From positions 1 to 64,000 of the forward strand of contig JAEUQC010000025.1 in assembly GCA_016789905.1 (NCBI GenBank): DNA of 64,000 bases. The letters run 5' to 3'. The translations under genes and the position numbers were made by a program. The stretch's first letter is position 1. Each line of letters begins with the position of its first letter. Below are positions 25,845 through 34,646 of this stretch, piece by piece. The notes below the pieces were generated by a model. The model was not told the origin of the DNA. It saw only the letters and a list, made by a program, of their open reading frames with translations, and searched no databases. This DNA is from Bryobacterales bacterium. GTDB taxonomy: Bacteria > Acidobacteriota > Terriglobia > Bryobacterales > Bryobacteraceae.

Positions 25845-27968
25845 ATGGCCAACCAGCCCACGCGCCGCTCTATAGCGGCATTGCCCTTCGCCCTTTCCAT
25901 TTCTATGAACGCTAACGACAACTCCCTCCCCTCTCCTCCAGTAGCCAAGACCGTCGCCAAAACCATTACACAGCACGGTGAAACGCGCCAGGACCCCTAC
26001 TTCTGGCTGCGCGAAAAGGAGAATCCCGCCGTCACCGCCCATCTGGAGGCGGAGAACCGCTACTTTGAAGCCATCATGAAACCGGTGGAAGAGTTGCGGA
26101 AGACTCTGTACAGCGAAATGGTTGGCCGCATTCAGGAAACAGATCTATCGGTCCCCGAACGCCGCGACGACTATTACTATTACACTCGGATTGAAAAGGG
26201 CCAGGACTACCAGCTTTATTGCCGGAAATACGAGACACTCGAAGGTAAAGAGGAGTTGCTCCTCGACGGAAATGAGCTGGCCAAAGGTTACAAATACTTT
26301 CGGCTCGGTAACTTTGCGATAAGTCCTTCGCACACACTATTGGCATATTCCACCGATACGGACGGCGATGAAGTCTATGTGACCTACTTCAAGGATCTGA
26401 AGACGTCCAAAGTGTTGCCCGACCAGATTCGGAATGTCTACTACGGAATCGCCTGGGGCAACGACGACAAAACCCTGTTCTACACCACTCTCGACGCAGC
26501 CAAACGCCCTTATCGAGTCCACCGCCACGTTCTGGGAACTCCGATCGCAAACGACGAGATTGTCTTTGAAGAACCCGATGAACGCTTCTATGTCGAGCTG
26601 TCGAAGACGAAGGACAAAAAGTACGTTCTAATCAATTCCGACAGCAAGATGACCTCGGAAGTCTTGTATCTTGACGCCGAAAATCCGGGCGGCAAGTTCG
26701 CCGTGGTCGCGCCCCGCCGGCAAGGTGTGCTCTATGGCGTCCGTCACCATGACGGCCGGTTCCTGATACTGCACAACGATGGGGCACAGAACTTCCAACT
26801 CTCCGCCGCGCCTGTCGGAGACTCCGCTCCGGCAAAATGGCAAACCGTCGTTCCGCACCGCAAGGACGTTCTGCTGGAAAGTGTAGAGTCCTACAAGGAT
26901 TGGATGACGTTGACCGAGCGGGAGAACGGGCTGCGGCAGATTCGCGTTCGCCAATGGAACGGCGCGGAGGATCACACCGTCAGAATGCCGGAGCCAGTCT
27001 ACGCCGTCCAGTTAAGCGGCAATCCCAACTACGACGCCAAGTCGGTCCGTTTCAACTATCAGTCCCTGGTCACTCCGTCGTCGGTGTTCGACTATGATTT
27101 GGCGTCGCGCCAGCGCACTTTGAAGAAGCAACAGCAAATCCCCAGCGGCTACGACGCGTCTCTTTACACAAGCGAACGGACTTTTGCCACCGCCTCCGAT
27201 GGCGCGCGCATTCCCGTGGCGATTGTCTATAAGAAGGGATTCCAGAAGAACGGGAAAGCGCCGTTTCTGCTCTACGCCTATGGCTCCTACGGCATTAACT
27301 CGGAGGCCACATTCAGCCCCTCCCGCCTCAGTCTGCTCGATCGCGGATTCGGCTTCGCCATCGCCAGCATTCGCGGCGGCTCCGAAATGGGCCGTCACTG
27401 GTATGAGAATGGAAAACTCCTTACCAAGACGAACACCTTCACCGATTTCGTGAGCGCCGCCGAACATCTCATCGCGAACAAGTTCACCTCACCTCAGCGG
27501 CTGGCCATCATGGGCGGCAGCGCCGGCGGTCTGCTGATGGGCGCCGTCGTGAACCTCCGCCCGGATCTGTTCCATACCGTGCTCGCGCTCGTACCGTTTG
27601 TGGACGTGCTGAACTCCATGTCGGACGCCACGCTCCCGCTTACCGTCGGCGAGTACGAAGAATGGGGCAACCCGCAGGAGAAGCTCTTCTACGAGTACAT
27701 AAAGACCTACTCGCCCTACGACAACCTGAAGCGCGGGCCGTATCCGAACATCCTCGCCACCGGCGGCTTAAACGATCCGCGGGTGCCCTACTGGGAACCA
27801 GCAAAGTGGGTGGCCAAACTCCGCACGTTAAAGACGGACAAGAATCTGTTGGCGATGAAGATCAACATGGGTGCTGGACATTTCGGGAAATCGGGCCGCT
27901 ACGCGGCGCTGGAAGAAACGGCCGAACAGTACGCGTTCCTGCTGCTGACCATGGGCATCGCCCGCTAA
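25845..27968 (+). CDS. Prolyl oligopeptidase family serine peptidase (S9A)
   Basis: A 707-residue peptidase cutting after proline in short peptides. The N-terminal half is the seven-bladed propeller of S9A (QDPYFWLREKENPAV entry, then blades to about 410); the C-terminal alpha/beta-hydrolase domain has the nucleophile S559 in GGSAGGLLMG, the family-typical ASIRGGSEMG, and the acid and histidine in TGGLNDPRVPYWEP and NMGAGHFGKSGR. Three starts are possible: 25782, 25845 and 25905; 25845 is chosen on the upstream TATCCT, and 25905 is nearly as good. No signal peptide is obvious, so it is probably cytoplasmic or periplasmic by an unusual route. Confidence 0.9.
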   Translation: MANQPTRRSIAALPFALSISMNANDNSLPSPPVAKTVAKTITQHGETRQDPYFWLREKENPAVTAHLEAENRYFEAIMKPVEELRKTLYSEMVGRIQETDLSVPERRDDYYYYTRIEKGQDYQLYCRKYETLEGKEELLLDGNELAKGYKYFRLGNFAISPSHTLLAYSTDTDGDEVYVTYFKDLKTSKVLPDQIRNVYYGIAWGNDDKTLFYTTLDAAKRPYRVHRHVLGTPIANDEIVFEEPDERFYVELSKTKDKKYVLINSDSKMTSEVLYLDAENPGGKFAVVAPRRQGVLYGVRHHDGRFLILHNDGAQNFQLSAAPVGDSAPAKWQTVVPHRKDVLLESVESYKDWMTLTERENGLRQIRVRQWNGAEDHTVRMPEPVYAVQLSGNPNYDAKSVRFNYQSLVTPSSVFDYDLASRQRTLKKQQQIPSGYDASLYTSERTFATASDGARIPVAIVYKKGFQKNGKAPFLLYAYGSYGINSEATFSPSRLSLLDRGFGFAIASIRGGSEMGRHWYENGKLLTKTNTFTDFVSAAEHLIANKFTSPQRLAIMGGSAGGLLMGAVVNLRPDLFHTVLALVPFVDVLNSMSDATLPLTVGEYEEWGNPQEKLFYEYIKTYSPYDNLKRGPYPNILATGGLNDPRVPYWEPAKWVAKLRTLKTDKNLLAMKINMGAGHFGKSGRYAALEETAEQYAFLLLTMGIAR

Positions 27969-27992
27969 GTGGGATACTGAAAGGTTTCTGCC

Positions 27993-28925
27993 ATGAATGA
28001 ATACTCGATAGGTGTGGACTTGGGCGGCACAAACCTGCGCGCCGCCGCGGTAGACCGTGAGGGTCGCGTACTGGAGAAGATCTCCGTCGATACGAATTTC
28101 GAAGGCGGCCGGGACGCCGTGATCGGCGATATCGTCGACGGCGTCAACCACTTGAAGAAGAATCTCTCCACGCACCGGCTGGCTGGCGTGGGCATCGGCG
28201 TGCCCGGGTTCATTCTCTTGAAGGAAGGGTTCATCACGAACTCGAACAATCTTCCTTACCTGGAGAATTATCCCGTCCGTGACGCAATTGAAAAGAAGCT
28301 CGGCACCCCCATCATTTTGGAGAACGACGCCAATGCCGCCGCGCTCGGCGAAAAGTGGATGGGCGCCGGCCGGGAGGTGAATGACCTGGTGCTCCTCACT
28401 CTCGGCACCGGTGTTGGCGGCGGCATCATCATGGGCGGTCGCGTTCTGCATGGCATGGATGGCATGGCGGCGGAACTGGGCCATTTGACCATCGATCCGT
28501 TCGGCCCGCCCTGCGGCTGCGGCAATCTTGGATGTCTGGAAAAACTCGCCTCCGCCACCGCCGTGGAAAGCGCCGCGATGCTGATGAGCCTGAGCGCACA
28601 CCCAATGACCAGCAAGGAAGTCTACGAACTGGCGATGGACGGAAATGCAAAGGCGCAGGCCATCTTTGGGCAAATGGGCCGCGCCCTCGGCATTGCGCTT
28701 GCCAATCTCATCAATACTTTTAACTTTCCGCTCTATCTTCTCAGCGGGGGCATGTTGCCGGCCTGGAATCTCTTCTGGCCGGAACTGGAAGCGCAAGTGA
28801 AGTTGCGGTCGTTCACCTATCGCAACTCGAAGACGCGCATTGAAGCGGCCACGCTCGGCAATCAGGCCGGCCTCATTGGGGCTGCCTATCTGCCATTTCT
28901 TTCCATGGATCTGGGGCACAAGTAA
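27993..28925 (+). CDS. ROK family sugar kinase (glucokinase-like)
   Basis: A 310-residue ROK kinase that should phosphorylate glucose or a related hexose with ATP. The phosphate-binding DLGGTNLRAA is at the N-terminus, the catalytic aspartate in LENDANAAALGE, the second phosphate loop in LGTGVGGGIIMGG, and the zinc-binding CGCGNLGCLEKLAS motif follows. The absence of an N-terminal HTH marks it as an enzyme rather than a NagC-type repressor. It begins 24 bases after the peptidase and shares a TAATG with the xylulokinase gene (28923-28927), so both kinases are translated together. Confidence 0.92.
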   Translation: MNEYSIGVDLGGTNLRAAAVDREGRVLEKISVDTNFEGGRDAVIGDIVDGVNHLKKNLSTHRLAGVGIGVPGFILLKEGFITNSNNLPYLENYPVRDAIEKKLGTPIILENDANAAALGEKWMGAGREVNDLVLLTLGTGVGGGIIMGGRVLHGMDGMAAELGHLTIDPFGPPCGCGNLGCLEKLASATAVESAAMLMSLSAHPMTSKEVYELAMDGNAKAQAIFGQMGRALGIALANLINTFNFPLYLLSGGMLPAWNLFWPELEAQVKLRSFTYRNSKTRIEAATLGNQAGLIGAAYLPFLSMDLGHK

Positions 28926-30424
28926 TGAGCGCCTACTGGCTGGGTATCGACGTTGGCACCGGCGGCTCCCGCGCGCTGCTGGTGGATGAAGCTGGACGCA
29001 TTGTGGCCGCCCACACCGCCGCGCATGAAGAGATGCGCATGGAAAAGCCGCTCTGGGCGGAGCAACAGCCGCAGAACTGGTGGGATGCCTGCCAGGACGC
29101 AATTCGCGGCGTGCTCGCCGCCGCCCAGGTGAATGGCACAGCCGTGCGCGGCGTATCCCTCTCCGGGCAAATGCACGGGCTCGTCATTCTGGATGCGGCC
29201 GGCGAAGTGATTCGCCCTTCGCTCATCTGGTGCGACCAGCGCAGCCAGGCACAGGTGGACGCAATCAATGCCAGGGCCGGAAAGGAGCGCATCCTCGCCT
29301 GCATCGCCAACCCGGTCCTTACCGGTTTCACGCTCCCCAAACTGCTCTGGGTGCGCGATAACGAACCCGGTCTTTATGAGCGCGTTCGTCACCTGCTGCT
29401 GCCGAAGGACTTCATCCGCTACAAGCTCACTGGCGAGTTCGCCACCGAAGTGTCTGACGCCTCCGGCACCGCGCTATTCGATGTTGTGAACCGTCGCTGG
29501 TCCTTCGAATTGGCCGAAATATTGGGAATTGACCGCGCCATTCTTCCGAAGGTTTACGAATCCGAAGAATTGACGGGCGTCATTTCCGCGGCCGCGGCGG
29601 AAGCAACGGGCCTGGCCGCGGGCACCCCGGTGATTGGCGGCGGCGGAGATCAGGCGGCCAGCGCCGTCGGCAACGGGATCGTCGAAACCGGCCTTGTTTC
29701 GGACACCATTGGAACCTCCGGCGTGGTCTTCGCGCATATGGATTCGGTGGCATACGACCCGGCCGGCCGCGTTCACACCTTCTGCCACGCCGTGCGCGGC
29801 AAGTGGCATGTCATGGGCGTTACGCAGGGCGCCGGCCTTAGCCTGCAATGGTTCCGGAATCAATTGGCTCCAGGCGCAAGCTACGACGCTTTGACTCAAG
29901 AAGCCGCCGGCAGCGCCGCCGGTGCGCGCGGACTCTTCTGGCTGCCCTATCTGATGGGCGAACGAACCCCGCATCTGGACTCCATTTGTCGGGCGGCGTG
30001 GATCGGGCTGACGGCTGCGCATACGCGCGCCGATATGGCGAAGGCACTGCTGGAGGGCGTCTGTTACAGCCAGAAGGACTGCCTGGACATTATCAGGAGC
30101 CTCGGCTGCGGTGTGCAGAGCGTGCGGCTGTCCGGCGGCGGAGCCAAGAGTCCAATGTGGAAGCAACTCTTCGCCGATGTGTTCGCAACGCCGGTCACCG
30201 TGCTCGAAACGCAGGAAGGGTCGGCCTACGGCGCGGCGTTGCTCGCCATGACCGGTACCGGAGCGTTCGCCTCCGTCGCCGAAGCCTGCCGGGCCACGGT
30301 GCGGGAGGTGGAAACGGTGCGGCCCTCCGCCGAGTCCGCCTTCTACCTCCGCGCCCATTCTGTCTATCAATCTCTGTATCCTGCGCTGCGCGATAGCTTC
30401 CGCGCCATCGATAGCCTGGGTTAG
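28925..30424 (+). CDS. xylB: Xylulokinase (FGGY family)
   Basis: A 499-residue FGGY carbohydrate kinase, closest to xylulokinase, which makes D-xylulose 5-phosphate. The first phosphate loop is GIDVGTGGSRALL; FGGY features include GVSLSGQMHGLVILD, PKDFIRYKLTGEFATEVSDASGT spread over about residues 150-180, and the C-terminal SGGGAKSPMWKQLFADV. The catalytic aspartate lies in GGGDQAASAVGNG. The MHG in SGQMHGL is a xylulokinase hallmark, which supports the gene name. Xylose isomerase is absent from the window, and translational coupling to the ROK kinase suggests a shared sugar or regulation. Confidence 0.88.
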   Translation: MSAYWLGIDVGTGGSRALLVDEAGRIVAAHTAAHEEMRMEKPLWAEQQPQNWWDACQDAIRGVLAAAQVNGTAVRGVSLSGQMHGLVILDAAGEVIRPSLIWCDQRSQAQVDAINARAGKERILACIANPVLTGFTLPKLLWVRDNEPGLYERVRHLLLPKDFIRYKLTGEFATEVSDASGTALFDVVNRRWSFELAEILGIDRAILPKVYESEELTGVISAAAAEATGLAAGTPVIGGGGDQAASAVGNGIVETGLVSDTIGTSGVVFAHMDSVAYDPAGRVHTFCHAVRGKWHVMGVTQGAGLSLQWFRNQLAPGASYDALTQEAAGSAAGARGLFWLPYLMGERTPHLDSICRAAWIGLTAAHTRADMAKALLEGVCYSQKDCLDIIRSLGCGVQSVRLSGGGAKSPMWKQLFADVFATPVTVLETQEGSAYGAALLAMTGTGAFASVAEACRATVREVETVRPSAESAFYLRAHSVYQSLYPALRDSFRAIDSLG

Positions 30425-30426
30425 CC

Positions 30427-32829
30427 GTGTTCTGCGATGTCAGCCTGCCGGTACCGCTCGATCAGTTGTTCACCTACGCCCTCCCCTCCTCGCTGCATCA
30501 CCGCGTAAAAGAAGGGGCGCGCGTGGTGGTCCCGTTCGGGACACGCAAATTGACCGGAGTCGTTTTGGCCATCCATGGCAACGCGCCGGCCATGCGAGCC
30601 CGCGGCGTGGAAAAGCTGATCGATGAAGAACCTGTCTTCGATTCGGCCCTGCTTCGCCTGGCCCGCTGGGTAGCCGCCTATTATTGTGCTCCGCTTGGCG
30701 AAGTTCTGCGCAGTATGGCCCCAACCTCCGCGGAAACCAGCCGGTCCCAAGTCTATTCACTAACCGGCACGGGGCGCGATTTGGTTCGCCAGTCGCTCTT
30801 TGGCGATGCCGATACGTCGCCACAGGCGCGACTGCTCCGGCTTCTGGAGACGCGGCCGCTTTCGGCCGCGTACCTCAAGACGAAGGTGGAGGACGCCGCG
30901 CGCCTGCTGAAAACGCTGACACAGAAGGGGCTTGTGGCGTTGGAAGAAGACGTCAGCGCAAAAGACCCCATGCGAGCTCCGGCCGAACAACTGCGGGTTC
31001 GTTTCTCCGCCCGTGCAGACGGCCTGAAGCTTCCCAAATCCGAGCGGGAACTGCTCGCCTATCTCGAACTCCACCCGGGAGAACACGGCGTTGCCGCTTT
31101 GGAGCAATCAGTGCAGGAGGCATCGCGGGGCGCCCGGGCGCTGTCGCGGCGCGGGCTCGTCACCCTTCGTATCGCCCCTTTGGCTACCTTATCGCAGGAA
31201 CGCCCGCCGCATGAGCTGAACCAGTGGCAGCAGGCTGCTTTTGAAAAGATTCGCGACCAATTGAACGATGGCACATTCGGCGCGTTCCTGCTGCAAGGCG
31301 TCACCGGCAGCGGGAAAACGGAGGTGTATCTCAGCGCCATTGAACATGCGCTCCAACGCGGCCGGGCCGCTCTACTGCTGGTCCCGGAGATTGCATTAAC
31401 GCCGGCGGTGGCCGGCCAATTCCTGCATCGCTTCGGTGATCGTGTGGCCATTCTGCATTCCGCCTTCAGCGATAACGAGCGAACCGAACAGTGGCGCCGC
31501 ATCCGCAGCGGCGAGGCCGGAGTCGTCGTTGGAACCCGTTCCGGCGTCTTCGCGCCAATCCGCAATCTTGGCCTCATTATCGTCGACGAAGAGCACGACC
31601 ACAGCTATAAGCAGCAGGAAGCGCCGCGCTATAACGGCCGTGATGTCGCCGTGGTGCGTGCCCGGGAACTTGGAGCGTCCGTCGTCGTCGGTTCGGCCAC
31701 ACCTGCCCTGGAAACCCGCTATAACGTGGAGCGCGGCAAGTACACGCTCCTCGAACTGCCGGAGCGCGTCCAAGGCCGTCCCATGCCCGTAGTCGAACTC
31801 GTCGACATGCGCGAAGAGTTCCTGCAGACTCGGCAGATGGGTACGTTTTCCCGCCGGCTGCTGGAGGGGCTAGACGAACGGCTCGCCGCCGGCGAACAGA
31901 CGATGCTGCTCTTGAACCGTCGCGGGTTTTCGAGCTTCGTCAGTTGCCGCGCGTGCGGCGATCGCGTTCAATGCCCCAACTGCGCGGTGACCCTCACCTA
32001 TCACCGCCGCGATAAGCGCCTTCTGTGCCACTACTGCAACTACGCCGAGCGCGTGCCGGACCGCTGCAAAAAGTGCGATAGCGAGTACCTGCACTTCCTT
32101 GGCACCGGTTCGGAAAAGGTGGAAGACGAACTGCACAAAGCATTGCCCAAGGCTCGAATCGCGCGAATGGATCGCGACACGGTGACAACCAAGCGGCATT
32201 TCGAAAGCATTCTCCACGGCTTCCGCGAAGGTAACTTCGACATCCTGGTGGGAACGCAGATGATCGCCAAAGGGCACGACATTCCGAACGTCACGCTTGT
32301 TGGCATCGTCTCTGCCGATATCGGCCTTGGGATGCCCGATTTTCGCGCCGCCGAACGAACTTTTCAATTGTTGACACAAGCCAGCGGACGCGCCGGCAGA
32401 GGCGCCATTCCTGGCCGCGTCATCCTGCAAACAAACAACCCCGAGCACTACGCAGTCCGCCTTGCTTCGCAGCAGGATTACCACGCCTTCTACGAAAAGG
32501 AGATCCTGTTCCGACGCTCCATGCGCTATCCACCTTTCAGCGCCTTGGCCAACATACTGGTCCGCGACGAGGTACAGGAAGAGGCGCTGCGAAAGAGCTC
32601 CGAACTGGAAAGGCTTTTGCGCCCGGAACCCAAGGAAATGCGCGTCATGGGCCCGGCACCAGCCCCCGTCCCCCGGTTAAAGAACGAGTTCCGCTATCAG
32701 CTTCTATTGAAGAGCTCGGATCGCAAAATGCTCAACGAAACCCTCCATCGCATCCGTGGTTACGCTACCGAACAAAAGTGGGGCGCGACAGCGCTGGTGA
32801 TTGACGTTGATCCCGTTTCTCTGTTGTAA
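30427..32829 (+). CDS. priA: Primosomal protein N' (replication restart helicase PriA)
   Basis: PriA reloads the replisome at stalled forks. The 800-residue protein has the N-terminal DNA-binding domain (FCDVSLPVPLDQLFTYALP), the superfamily-2 helicase with Walker A GVTGSGKTEVYL (K297), Walker B VDEEHDHSYKQ, the zinc cysteines in CRACGDRVQCPNC and CHYCNYAERVPDRCKKC, and QASGRAGRG of motif VI. The start is GTG at 30427, two bases after the xylulokinase stop. The length is slightly above E. coli PriA (about 730). It is an essential housekeeping gene at the end of a run of kinase genes. Confidence 0.97.
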   Translation: MFCDVSLPVPLDQLFTYALPSSLHHRVKEGARVVVPFGTRKLTGVVLAIHGNAPAMRARGVEKLIDEEPVFDSALLRLARWVAAYYCAPLGEVLRSMAPTSAETSRSQVYSLTGTGRDLVRQSLFGDADTSPQARLLRLLETRPLSAAYLKTKVEDAARLLKTLTQKGLVALEEDVSAKDPMRAPAEQLRVRFSARADGLKLPKSERELLAYLELHPGEHGVAALEQSVQEASRGARALSRRGLVTLRIAPLATLSQERPPHELNQWQQAAFEKIRDQLNDGTFGAFLLQGVTGSGKTEVYLSAIEHALQRGRAALLLVPEIALTPAVAGQFLHRFGDRVAILHSAFSDNERTEQWRRIRSGEAGVVVGTRSGVFAPIRNLGLIIVDEEHDHSYKQQEAPRYNGRDVAVVRARELGASVVVGSATPALETRYNVERGKYTLLELPERVQGRPMPVVELVDMREEFLQTRQMGTFSRRLLEGLDERLAAGEQTMLLLNRRGFSSFVSCRACGDRVQCPNCAVTLTYHRRDKRLLCHYCNYAERVPDRCKKCDSEYLHFLGTGSEKVEDELHKALPKARIARMDRDTVTTKRHFESILHGFREGNFDILVGTQMIAKGHDIPNVTLVGIVSADIGLGMPDFRAAERTFQLLTQASGRAGRGAIPGRVILQTNNPEHYAVRLASQQDYHAFYEKEILFRRSMRYPPFSALANILVRDEVQEEALRKSSELERLLRPEPKEMRVMGPAPAPVPRLKNEFRYQLLLKSSDRKMLNETLHRIRGYATEQKWGATALVIDVDPVSLL

Positions 32830-32839
32830 TTGGCCGCGC

Positions 32840-33646
32840 ATGTCGATGACGGTCGAGCCTTTTCAACTTGTGGAACGGAACCTCCGTCACGCCATGGCGT
32901 TTTACGCCGGCGCCCATTCGCGCGGAGAAGTTTGCGAGTTGCCCGGGGTGGCCGCCATCAACTGCGGCTGGAACTACCCGGTATTTAACTCCATGCTGTT
33001 GACCGCCGCCGTGCCGGGCCCCGGCGGCGGGCTGGCGGAGCGAATCAGCGCCGCATCCCGGTATTTTCGCAGTCACGGCATGGGCTGGTCGTACTGGGCC
33101 TGCCACGACCTGCTCGATGCTCCAACGCTGCGCCATCTTCGCGAGACCTGCTTTCAACACGGTCTGGAACCGGTCGTCACCGCGCCCGGTATGTGCGCCA
33201 CTGCCTTCGCGCCGCCTCAGCGTCCCCGCCTGCCTCTCACCGTTCGCGAAGTGGATGACCCAGCCTCCCGCCTCGCTTTCGCCCACCTCGTTTCCGTCAT
33301 TTTCGAACTGCCGTTTCAAATGACCATGCATATGTACAGTGCGCCTGAATGCTGGCGCGCAGGATACGCCGCATTCATAGGTTATGTGAATGAACGCCCG
33401 GTCACCATCGCGATGGTAAATGTAATTGACGGATGCCTGGGATTCTATTCCGTCGGTACCCTCCCCAGCTATCGCCGCCAAGGATATGCCGAAACATTAA
33501 TGCGCGAAGCGCACACCGTCATGAAAAACCGTTTGCCTTTCGATTCCTGCGTGTTACAATCGAGCACCGTTGGGAGACGTTTGTACGAACAAATGGGGTT
33601 CCGGGAAGTAACCCGCTTCTCAGTCTTCCGTTCGTCTTCCGGCTGA
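32840..33646 (+). CDS. GNAT family N-acetyltransferase
   Basis: A 268-residue acetyltransferase. The GNAT fold is in the C-terminal half (about 130-260), where motif A reads GFYSVGTLPSYRRQGYAETLM and is followed by CVLQSSTVGRRLYEQMGF. The N-terminal half (HAMAFYAGAHSRGEVCELPG) resembles the degenerate GNAT-like domain of two-domain members. Acceptor unknown. The ATG at 32840 lies 10 bases after the priA stop. A TACAAT inside its last codons (33555-33560) is the -10 candidate for mscL. Confidence 0.82.
   Translation: MSMTVEPFQLVERNLRHAMAFYAGAHSRGEVCELPGVAAINCGWNYPVFNSMLLTAAVPGPGGGLAERISAASRYFRSHGMGWSYWACHDLLDAPTLRHLRETCFQHGLEPVVTAPGMCATAFAPPQRPRLPLTVREVDDPASRLAFAHLVSVIFELPFQMTMHMYSAPECWRAGYAAFIGYVNERPVTIAMVNVIDGCLGFYSVGTLPSYRRQGYAETLMREAHTVMKNRLPFDSCVLQSSTVGRRLYEQMGFREVTRFSVFRSSSG
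33533..33560 (+). promoter_or_regulatory. Candidate promoter for mscL inside the acetyltransferase gene
   Basis: TTGCCT (33533-33538) and TACAAT (33555-33560) are 16 bases apart, a good sigma-70 match. The ATG of mscL is 116 bases downstream, with its own AGGAGA at 33663-33668, eight bases before the start. Confidence 0.38.
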
Positions 33647-33676
33647 GCTGTGATTCGAAAACAGGAGAAAAATTCC

Positions 33677-34042
33677 ATGGGAATGATGGAAGAATTCAAG
33701 CAGTTTGCAATATCCGGCAATGTGATGGACCTCGCGGTCGGTGTGATCATCGGCGGAGCGTTTGGTAAGATCGTGAACTCTCTGGCGAATGACATCATTA
33801 TGCCGCCTATCGGGCTGCTACTCGGTGGTGTCGATTTCAAGGGGATGTATGCGGCTCTGGATGGCAAAACCTACGAAAACCTGGAAGCGGCGGTGAAAGC
33901 CAAAGCTCCGGTTATTGCTTACGGTATGTTCATTCAAAACGTGGTCGAATTCACAATTCTCGCCTTCGTAATATTTATGATGGTGCGCGCCATGAACAAA
34001 ATGCGGCCTGGCGTCGCCAACGACAAGAAAGCCGGCGGCTGA
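33677..34042 (+). CDS. mscL: Large-conductance mechanosensitive channel
   Basis: MscL opens under membrane tension to release solutes on hypo-osmotic shock. The 121-residue protein has the N-terminal helix MMEEFKQFAISGNVMDLAVG, the pore helix with GVIIGGAFGKIVNSLANDII, the periplasmic loop (about 50-70) and the second helix IQNVVEFTILAFVIFMMVRA. The length fits the family. The ATG at 33677 is picked by AGGAGA eight bases upstream and by the family start; an earlier start at 33650 adds nine non-conserved residues. It has its own likely promoter in the preceding gene. Confidence 0.96.
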   Translation: MGMMEEFKQFAISGNVMDLAVGVIIGGAFGKIVNSLANDIIMPPIGLLLGGVDFKGMYAALDGKTYENLEAAVKAKAPVIAYGMFIQNVVEFTILAFVIFMMVRAMNKMRPGVANDKKAGG

Positions 34043-34101
34043 TAGACTTCTTAGTGTAATCCTCGGGGCCTCTCTATGCTTGATGCCCCGCAACACCATC
34101 C

Positions 34102-34638
34102 GTGCCCAACGAACGACTCCCCTTCTCTGCCACCCATCTTTCTTCTCCCTACGACGGTATTCGACCTCTTCCAGTCCGTGTCCTGCTCGACAACGTTCGC
34201 AGCCTTTACAACGTCGGTTCCTTCTTCCGCACTTCCGATGCCTGCGCGCTGGAGCGCCTCTATCTGGGCGGCATTACAGGCTTTCCACCCCAAAAGCAGA
34301 TCACGAAGACCGCACTCGGCGCCGAAGACTCTGTTCCCTGGGAACATCACAAAGATGTACTGCCGCTCCTGGACCGCCTCACCGCGGAAGGCGTCGAATT
34401 GGCGGCTGTCGAAACCAGCGTACGCTCCGTCGATCTGTTCGATTGGAGACCGCGTTTCCCGGTCTGTATCGTCTTCGGGCACGAGGTCGACGGCATTCAG
34501 CCGCGTATCGCCGAGCGTTGCGATGTTCACGTACGCATTCCGATGCTGGGTTCGAAACACTCCCTCAACGTCGCCACGGCCGGCGGAGTAATGCTTTTCG
34601 AACTCTTGCGCAAGTACCGGGAACTCCTGCGAAGATAG
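34102..34638 (+). CDS. SpoU/TrmH-type RNA 2'-O-methyltransferase
   Basis: A 178-residue SPOUT methyltransferase that adds a 2'-O-methyl group to tRNA or rRNA from S-adenosylmethionine. Motif 1 is LDNVRSLYNVGSFFRTSDA, motif 2 CIVFGHEVDGIQ, and motif 3 IPMLGSKHSLNVATAGGV, together forming the trefoil knot. No extra N-terminal RNA-binding domain is present, so it is of the short TrmH/TrmL-like kind. The start is GTG at 34102. The stop at 34638 is nine bases before the gamma-glutamyltransferase ATG, so they may be co-transcribed. The target nucleotide cannot be inferred. Confidence 0.87.
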   Translation: MPNERLPFSATHLSSPYDGIRPLPVRVLLDNVRSLYNVGSFFRTSDACALERLYLGGITGFPPQKQITKTALGAEDSVPWEHHKDVLPLLDRLTAEGVELAAVETSVRSVDLFDWRPRFPVCIVFGHEVDGIQPRIAERCDVHVRIPMLGSKHSLNVATAGGVMLFELLRKYRELLRR

Positions 34639-34646
34639 TAGGCACT

